Assembly (NCBI GenBank): GCA_030040515.1
Contig: JASHTO010000201.1
Span: 1 to 9,178 of the forward strand
Source: Terriglobia bacterium
GTDB taxonomy: Bacteria; Acidobacteriota; Terriglobia; UBA7540
Reading direction: 5' to 3'
DNA length: 9,178 nt
Shown piece after piece: positions 4,753 through 9,178 of this stretch (positions are counted from its first letter, which is position 1; the number at the start of each line of letters is the position of its first letter). The notes under the pieces are model-generated. The model did no database searches and was not told where the DNA came from. It saw only the letters and a program-made list of their open reading frames with translations. The position numbers were made by a program, and so were the translations under genes.

Positions 4753-7398
4753 TCACTCATGCCGCAAGGCATCCAGCGGGTCTACCTTGGTGGCGCGTCG
4801 GGCGGGGATATAGGCCGCGGCCAGCGCGGCCGCGGTGAGCAGCAGCGGCAGCACGATGAGGGTTAGGGGATCCGTGGTGCGCACGCCAAACAGCAAGCTG
4901 GAGATTAGCCGCGTAAGCCCCAGTGAGGCGCCGACCCCGACCGCGACGCCGACAAGCGCCAGAACCAGCGCTTCCTTCAGCACCAGGGCGAAAATCTCCC
5001 TTTTGTCCGCTCCCAGCGCCATGCGAATCCCAAATTCCTTTGTTCGACGCGAGACGGAATATGAGATCACGCCGAAAATTCCCGCCACGGCCAGCGTGAG
5101 CGCCATGGCGCCAAAGAGCCCGAACAACCATGTGCGCAGTCGGGTCTTGCTGAGCGAAGCGTCCACCGCTTCCGACATCCACTCGACGTGCGTTACCGGC
5201 AAATCGCCATCCACTTCGTGAAGCTTCGCCTCGATTTCATGGGTGACGGCGGAGGCGCTGAGTGAGGTTTTGCTGACCAGGACCACGCCCCACAACGGCG
5301 CCTGGTCAAACGGTACGTACATCATGGGTCCGGGGGCGCGGCTGAGCGCGGCGTCGCGCACATCTCCCACCACCCCCACGATTTCACGCCTAACGTTGAC
5401 TTCCGGCGGAAACCCGAAAACGAGCTGCTGTCCCACGGGATCCCGATCCGGGAAGTAAATGCGCGCCAACTCCTTGCTGATGATCGCCACGCGCGGCGCG
5501 GACAGGGCATCCTGCTGGGTGAATGCACGCCCGCGCAGCAACGGAATGCCTGCCACATGGAAGTAATTCGGACTGATGGCCTCATAATCCGCCTTGACGC
5601 TCCTCCCCTGCGGAACGGGCGGGCCGTTGACGATCGAAAACGGCAGGCTTACGAATTGATCCGCCAGCGGCGCCGGAATGGCGATCGCCGTATCCTGCAA
5701 GTCGGGTTGGGCCTGGAGGCGCGGCATCAGATCGTCTGAAAATGCCGTCCACTGCTGCGGCGTCTTATACTGAAACTGCGGCAGCGACACTTCCGCCTTG
5801 AGAACCTTCCGCGTTTCGAACCCCGGATTCACCACGAGCAGCGCGGCAAAGCTGCGGATGAGCAGGCCGGCTCCCACCAACAGCATCATGGCCAGGGCGA
5901 TCTCCCCGGTGGCCAGAAGGTTGCACGCCCGTTGGCGCATTTTCCCTTCACCCGCGCGGCCCCCGCTTTCCTGAAGCGTCGCATAAAGCCGAGAATCGGC
6001 GGCGAATAGAGCCGGCGCCACTCCAAACAGCAAGCTGGCGGCAAGCGAAATCGCCAAAGCGAACGCCAGCACCGAGCCATCCACTCGAATTGACTCCGCG
6101 CGGGGCAAGCTGGACGGCAGCAATCCGCTCAGTCCCCGAACTCCCCCATACGCCAGTGCGACCCCCAGCGCGGCGCCCACGAGACCGAGCACTGCGCTCT
6201 CCATCAGCAATTGGCGCACGATGCGGTTGCGGCCCGCGCCCAGGGCCGCTCTCAGTGCGAACTCCTTGGAGCGCGACATTGCCCGCGCGAGCAGTAGGTT
6301 GGCCACGTTGGCGCAGGCGATCAAAAGCACCAGGCCGACGGCGGCCAGCAGGATGAGCAGTGGAGTTGAAGCGCCCTCGGTCATGGCCTCGCGCAGAGTT
6401 GCCACGCGAATCGCCCACCCCGCATCTCCTGGGCGATACTCCTTCCACAGCCGGCTGCCCACCGCTTCCATATCCGCGCGCCCCTGCTCGATAGAGTCTC
6501 CCGGCTTCAGCCGCGCCAGGGCAGTAAAGAAGTGGACGGTGGGGCGTTTGGCCATCGCGCCGGTAAGCGGGTCTTGAACGATGGGGACCCAGACCTGCCG
6601 GCTTGGCCCTTCATCAATGAATGAGAATCGGAAGCCGGCGGGCATGACTCCCACGACGGTGAACGGCCGCTTGTCCAGCTCGATACTGCTTCCGATCAGG
6701 CCGGGATTGCCGCCGAAGCGGCCGCGCCACAACTCGTCACTGATCACGGCCACCGGCTCGCTGCCCGGCACGTCGTCCTGGGGAAGAAAACCTCGACCGG
6801 CCGCGGGCGGCGCGTCCAGAACCGTGAAGAAGTCCGACGTCACGTCTCCCACCCGCACCACCGTGGGGTCGCCGCGTCCGGTGAGAGTTAGTTCGTGTGC
6901 TGTAACCGCGGCCATTCCGCTGAAGACGCGATTCTGCTTTTTCCAATCCTCGAATTCCCCATAGGTGCAGCCGTCGGCCGAGATTCCTGCGCGGTCATTG
7001 GCCTCAAACACTCTGACCAATTGGCCGGAATCGGGGAAGGGCAGCGGCTTCAGGAGCACGGCGTACACCGCGCTGAAGATGGCGGCATTGGCGCCGATGC
7101 CGAGCGCCAGGGTGGTGACCGCAACCGCCGTAAACAGCCGGTTGCGCCCCAACTGCCGGAACCCGCAGCGCAAATCCTGGCCCAGCGTTTCGATCATAGG
7201 AAGCCCCCACTGCTCGCGAACGGACTGCTTGGCCTGCTCGACGCCGCCGAAGCTGCGCAGCGCCGCGTAGCGGGCTTCCTGCGGCGCCATGCCCTGGCGG
7301 ATATTCTCCTCAGTGAGCATTTCGAGGTGCGCGCGCACTTCATCGTCAAGCTCATCGTGCACACGGCGTTTGCGGAACAGCCCCGCCACCCGGGTCAT
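4753..7398 (-). CDS. ADOP-type ABC transporter permease (acidobacterial duplicated orphan permease; MacB/FtsX-like)
   Basis: This is an 881-residue membrane protein with the architecture of the ADOP family. An N-terminal helical domain (about 8-53, DELDDEVRAHLEMLTEENIR then EARYAALRSFGG) is followed by two consecutive MacB-type permease modules. Hydrophobic segments are near 88-115, 344-371, 397-425, 443-466, 495-520, 755-785, 805-835 and 845-868, giving four per module. Large periplasmic MacB_PCD-like domains lie at about 120-335 and 530-745. The duplicated FtsX motif, KEFALRAALGAGR (378-390) and KEFGIRMALGADK (787-799), shows that both modules are intact. The C-terminus ARRATKVDPLDALRHE is the usual MacB/FtsX ending. 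No ATPase is encoded next to it, hence 'orphan'; the substrate is unknown. The ATG overlaps the PadR stop (ATGA, 7395-7398), so the two genes are co-translated. Confidence 0.96.
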   Translation of the reverse strand: MTRVAGLFRKRRVHDELDDEVRAHLEMLTEENIRQGMAPQEARYAALRSFGGVEQAKQSVREQWGLPMIETLGQDLRCGFRQLGRNRLFTAVAVTTLALGIGANAAIFSAVYAVLLKPLPFPDSGQLVRVFEANDRAGISADGCTYGEFEDWKKQNRVFSGMAAVTAHELTLTGRGDPTVVRVGDVTSDFFTVLDAPPAAGRGFLPQDDVPGSEPVAVISDELWRGRFGGNPGLIGSSIELDKRPFTVVGVMPAGFRFSFIDEGPSRQVWVPIVQDPLTGAMAKRPTVHFFTALARLKPGDSIEQGRADMEAVGSRLWKEYRPGDAGWAIRVATLREAMTEGASTPLLILLAAVGLVLLIACANVANLLLARAMSRSKEFALRAALGAGRNRIVRQLLMESAVLGLVGAALGVALAYGGVRGLSGLLPSSLPRAESIRVDGSVLAFALAISLAASLLFGVAPALFAADSRLYATLQESGGRAGEGKMRQRACNLLATGEIALAMMLLVGAGLLIRSFAALLVVNPGFETRKVLKAEVSLPQFQYKTPQQWTAFSDDLMPRLQAQPDLQDTAIAIPAPLADQFVSLPFSIVNGPPVPQGRSVKADYEAISPNYFHVAGIPLLRGRAFTQQDALSAPRVAIISKELARIYFPDRDPVGQQLVFGFPPEVNVRREIVGVVGDVRDAALSRAPGPMMYVPFDQAPLWGVVLVSKTSLSASAVTHEIEAKLHEVDGDLPVTHVEWMSEAVDASLSKTRLRTWLFGLFGAMALTLAVAGIFGVISYSVSRRTKEFGIRMALGADKREIFALVLKEALVLALVGVAVGVGASLGLTRLISSLLFGVRTTDPLTLIVLPLLLTAAALAAAYIPARRATKVDPLDALRHE

Positions 7399-7736
7399 CC
7401 CGACGCTCCCTCGAGCACGCGTCCAATCACCCTGGCCATAAGCTGCCAGCTTTCGGTTTCGCGGGCGAGCTGCCGCCTGCCGGACTGGGTGAGCGAGTAA
7501 TAACGCGCGCGCCGGTGGTTGTCCGACGTCCCCCAGTGGGAATTGATCCAGCCGCGCTGCTCGAGCCGCAGCAGCGCAGGGTAAAGCGTGCCTTGATTGA
7601 GATGCAGCAGGTCACGCGAGACCTGCTCGATCCTTCGCGCGATGCCGTAGCCGTGCAGCGGACCGAGCGTCTCAAGAGTTTTCAGAACCAGCAGGTCGAG
7701 CGTGCCGCGCAGAATGTCTTCCTTTTCCCGGGGCAT
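7395..7736 (-). CDS. PadR family transcriptional regulator (acidobacterial ADOP-linked type)
   Basis: This is a 113-residue PadR-type winged-helix regulator of the short group, with one dimerisation helix at the C-terminus. DILRGTLDLLVLKTLETLGPLHGYGIARRI (7-36) is the N-terminal helix and start of the winged helix. LHLNQGTLYPALLRLEQRGWI (44-64) is the recognition region with the hallmark 'GTLYPALxRLE'. RRARYYSLTQSGRRQL (75-90) forms the wing and the following turn. The last 20 or so residues would form the dimer helix. It precedes the ADOP gene with an ATGA overlap and very probably represses its own operon. An AGGAGA ribosome-binding site (7742-7747) lies 5 nt before the ATG, and a promoter with an overlapping dyad lies just upstream. 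No ligand can be inferred from the sequence. Confidence 0.96.
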   Translation of the reverse strand: MPREKEDILRGTLDLLVLKTLETLGPLHGYGIARRIEQVSRDLLHLNQGTLYPALLRLEQRGWINSHWGTSDNHRRARYYSLTQSGRRQLARETESWQLMARVIGRVLEGASG

Positions 7737-7756
7737 CAGGGTCTCCTATGGGGTTT

Positions 7757-7792
7757 CTACAGAAGGATACACGAGCATCTGTAGGATGTCAA
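7757..7792 (-). promoter_or_regulatory. Sigma70-type promoter and overlapping operator of the padR-ADOP operon
   Basis: Read on the minus strand, TTGACA (7792-7787) and TATCCT (7769-7764) are separated by exactly 17 nt, a near-ideal -35/-10 pair. The transcription start would fall near 7757, about 20 nt before the padR ATG. A perfect 7-bp inverted repeat, CTACAGA (7757-7763) and TCTGTAG (7778-7784), has half-site centres 21 bp apart, about two helical turns. One half lies in the spacer next to the -35 box and the other immediately follows the -10 box. A dimeric PadR bound here would block RNA polymerase, which fits autorepression. Confidence 0.72.
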
Positions 7793-7841
7793 CAGGAAGT
7801 TGGCGGGTCGGAACTCACTCGTGGTACGGGCAGGAGAAGGC

Positions 7842-7973
7842 GTGAAAAAATCGACCCAAAGAAAAAACACCTCACGCCAAGACGCCAAGGCGCAAAGCAT
7901 CGCAAAGCAAACAAAGGGCATTGACCTTGCTTGACTTTGCGTCTTCGCGCCTTGGCGTGCGATTTTTTTTCAC
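7842..7973 (-). terminator. Nested inverted-repeat element acting as probable terminator of the SGNH hydrolase gene
   Basis: The inner inverted repeat pairs the region 7873-7907 (starting CACGCCAAG) with 7935-7959 (ending CCTTGGCGTG). The left arm carries an extra tandem copy of the 8-mer ACGCCAAG. The loop is about 27 nt. Read on the minus strand, the stem is followed after 5 nt by a T6 run (7867-7862), so it can act as an intrinsic terminator for the gene ending at 8001. A T8 run (7963-7970) on the other side makes it potentially bidirectional. Outer arms GTGAAAAAATCG (7842-7853) and CGATTTTTTTTCAC (7960-7973) also pair, apart from a two-base indel. From general knowledge, GCCAAGGCGCAAAG-type palindromes are widely dispersed intergenic repeats in several phyla. 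Positions 7793-7841 and 7974-8000 show nothing else. Confidence 0.65.
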
Positions 7974-8000
7974 AGCTTCGGAAGCCCCTGTCACGGCATA

Positions 8001-9178
8001 TTACTGATCGCCGGCCGGAGCACTCTTGGCGACTTCGCCCGGCGGGATGCAGGGCGGGCCTTCCAGATTTTTTTTGTACTCGTCAAAGCCCTTGAGGAGT
8101 GCGTTGACGAGCATCGTCCCCAATTGCTGCGCGCCGGTGTAGGAGGGGTGGGTAAAGTCGCCGGTCACCAGGCGAGGCTGGTCGTCGTACCAGCGCGCCA
8201 TGGTGCCCGTTCCACCCATGGCGGCGAAGGTGTTGAAGAAGGCAACGTTTTCCGCGCGCGCCACGCTTTCCTGCGCGGCAACGAGGATGGGGATGCTGGG
8301 GATGGTCACGATATCGCCGTCATCGTCCCGTGCGCCGCGGTCCATGGGGGACATGATCAGGATCGAGACGCCGGGCAGCGCCTCCCGGATGCGGTGGATG
8401 ACCAACGAGTAGCCGTGAGTGTATTCGGTATAGGGGAGATAACCGTAATTACTTTCATTCGTTCCAAAGTTGAGTATAACCAGGTCGGGTTTACGGTTCT
8501 GCAAGTCTTCAATCCAGGTGTCTCCGTGAAAGAAGGTGAGGTGATGCACCGTGCCGCCGAGCATTCCCAGCGTGTCGTAGACCACCCCGGGGTTATCCCG
8601 CTCGAGCGCAACGCCGTAGAGAGTGACGGAGCCGTCGCCCTGGGGGGTGATCTTGAGCGTGTGGCTGCCGTCCTTTACGTTGATGGAGACCATGGCCGAG
8701 CTTCGCGTTTCCGCCTCGGTAGGAAAATCGCGAGCAGGATCCTTGTCAACATCAGCCGTGAAGGACCCTCCATGAGGCTGAGCGAGATAGAAAATGTCAA
8801 AGCGGCTGACGGCTGAGCCTTCCCCCTTCGATGTCGTGCGGATGCGCGAATAAGCCGCGGGAGAGCTGGCGGTGAAACTTGCGCCGCCCAGGCCGAATGA
8901 CCCGCCGCCTCCGCCGGGCAGCACCGGCGAGCTCACTCTCCATCCCTTGCCCTCCATGCGGATGCCCTCGTGGTAGTAGAAATCCCAGGGCTTGGCGATG
9001 AAAATCCACCCGTGCCCCGCGTCGCCAAATTTATTTTGCAGGAGGGTGCGCGCGGCGCCCGAGATCAAGTCGCCGCTGATGGGCGAATCGCCAAAATGGC
9101 AAATGCGCGTGATGGCCTCGGGTTGCTTCTCCTCCGTGCGAAGGAGCGCCGCATAGAAGTGATTCATCGCGCAACCAA
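8001..9178 (-). CDS. SGNH/GDSL-type hydrolase with inserted beta-rich domain, probable O-acetylesterase-like (5' partial)
   Basis: The frame is open to the right edge. The ATG at 9167 leaves no signal peptide and sits just before conserved sequence, so the true start is probably outside. Numbering from that Met, block I is HFGDSPISGD (24-33) with nucleophile Ser28. Block III is NFGTNES (233-239), with Asn237 for the oxyanion hole. Block V is DFTHPS (337-342), supplying Asp337 and His340. A GMLGG at 201-205 probably supplies the block II glycine. Between blocks I and II lies an insert of roughly 150 residues, rich in predicted beta strands and glycine (GGGGGSFGLGG, 85-95). This recalls the carbohydrate-binding module inserted in Ape1-type peptidoglycan O-acetylesterases. 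The canonical GDSH is GDSP here. The C-terminus is Pro/Gly-rich with a lone Cys (373). Esterase activity on an acetylated glycan is inference. Confidence 0.82.
   Translation of the reverse strand, partial: GCAMNHFYAALLRTEEKQPEAITRICHFGDSPISGDLISGAARTLLQNKFGDAGHGWIFIAKPWDFYYHEGIRMEGKGWRVSSPVLPGGGGGSFGLGGASFTASSPAAYSRIRTTSKGEGSAVSRFDIFYLAQPHGGSFTADVDKDPARDFPTEAETRSSAMVSINVKDGSHTLKITPQGDGSVTLYGVALERDNPGVVYDTLGMLGGTVHHLTFFHGDTWIEDLQNRKPDLVILNFGTNESNYGYLPYTEYTHGYSLVIHRIREALPGVSILIMSPMDRGARDDDGDIVTIPSIPILVAAQESVARAENVAFFNTFAAMGGTGTMARWYDDQPRLVTGDFTHPSYTGAQQLGTMLVNALLKGFDEYKKNLEGPPCIPPGEVAKSAPAGDQ

Noticed and set aside
7873..7907. CRISPR-like or direct-repeat array from the GCCAAG/GCAAAG repetitions
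   Set aside because: The units are degenerate 7-8 bp segments without spacers and are explained as one arm of an inverted repeat.
8124..8816. 230-residue ORF on the plus strand
   Set aside because: It is antisense to the SGNH hydrolase, whose catalytic blocks are intact on the minus strand.
9165..9167. ATG at 9167 as the true start of the SGNH hydrolase
   Set aside because: The frame continues upstream to the window edge, there is no ribosome-binding site, and the protein would lack the export signal expected for this class.

Overview
This GC-rich window (about 60% by eye) most likely comes from a member of the Acidobacteriota, or a close relative. The strongest pointer is a PadR-type regulator whose stop codon overlaps the start of an 881-residue 'acidobacterial duplicated orphan permease' (ADOP). 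That gene pair is greatly expanded in the phylum. The ADP-heptose genes show a Gram-negative, LPS-type outer envelope. The assignment is inference from gene content only.

Layout. Positions 1-3489 (+) are a compact, probably co-transcribed cluster. It holds the 3' end of the heptose-7-phosphate kinase gene (rfaE1/hldA), the heptose-1-phosphate adenylyltransferase (rfaE2/hldC; ATGA overlap), a heptosyltransferase I-like GT9 enzyme (waaC-like), an isoprenylcysteine methyltransferase (ICMT)-like membrane methyltransferase (8-bp overlap) and a secreted DUF3108 protein. The first three genes make ADP-heptose and transfer it to the LPS inner core. The last two are envelope proteins of unknown role whose tight spacing suggests a linked job. 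A 173-bp gap inside this cluster (894-1066) is filled by a REP-like palindromic repeat. At 3603-4532 (+) lies a YihY/BrkB-family membrane protein, preceded by a strong potential leader hairpin that covers its likely ribosome-binding site.

Positions 4533-4752 separate convergent genes and carry a 145-bp element with 20-bp near-perfect inverted terminal repeats. Its interior matches the repeat at 980-1015 in opposite orientation. Positions 4753-7736 (-) hold the PadR-ADOP pair, read from a well-formed sigma70-type promoter overlapped by a perfect 7-bp dyad, a likely autoregulatory operator. Positions 7842-7973 hold a second nested inverted-repeat element that also works as a plausible terminator for the gene at the right edge. 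That gene, 8001-9178 (-), is a 5'-truncated SGNH/GDSL-type hydrolase, probably exported, with a beta-rich insert between its catalytic blocks, as in peptidoglycan or polysaccharide O-acetylesterases.

I saw no tRNA, rRNA, CRISPR array or transposase. The protein-coding content is ordinary for the proposed group. The less explained material is intergenic: two classes of nested palindromic element, the yihY leader hairpin and the PadR operator.
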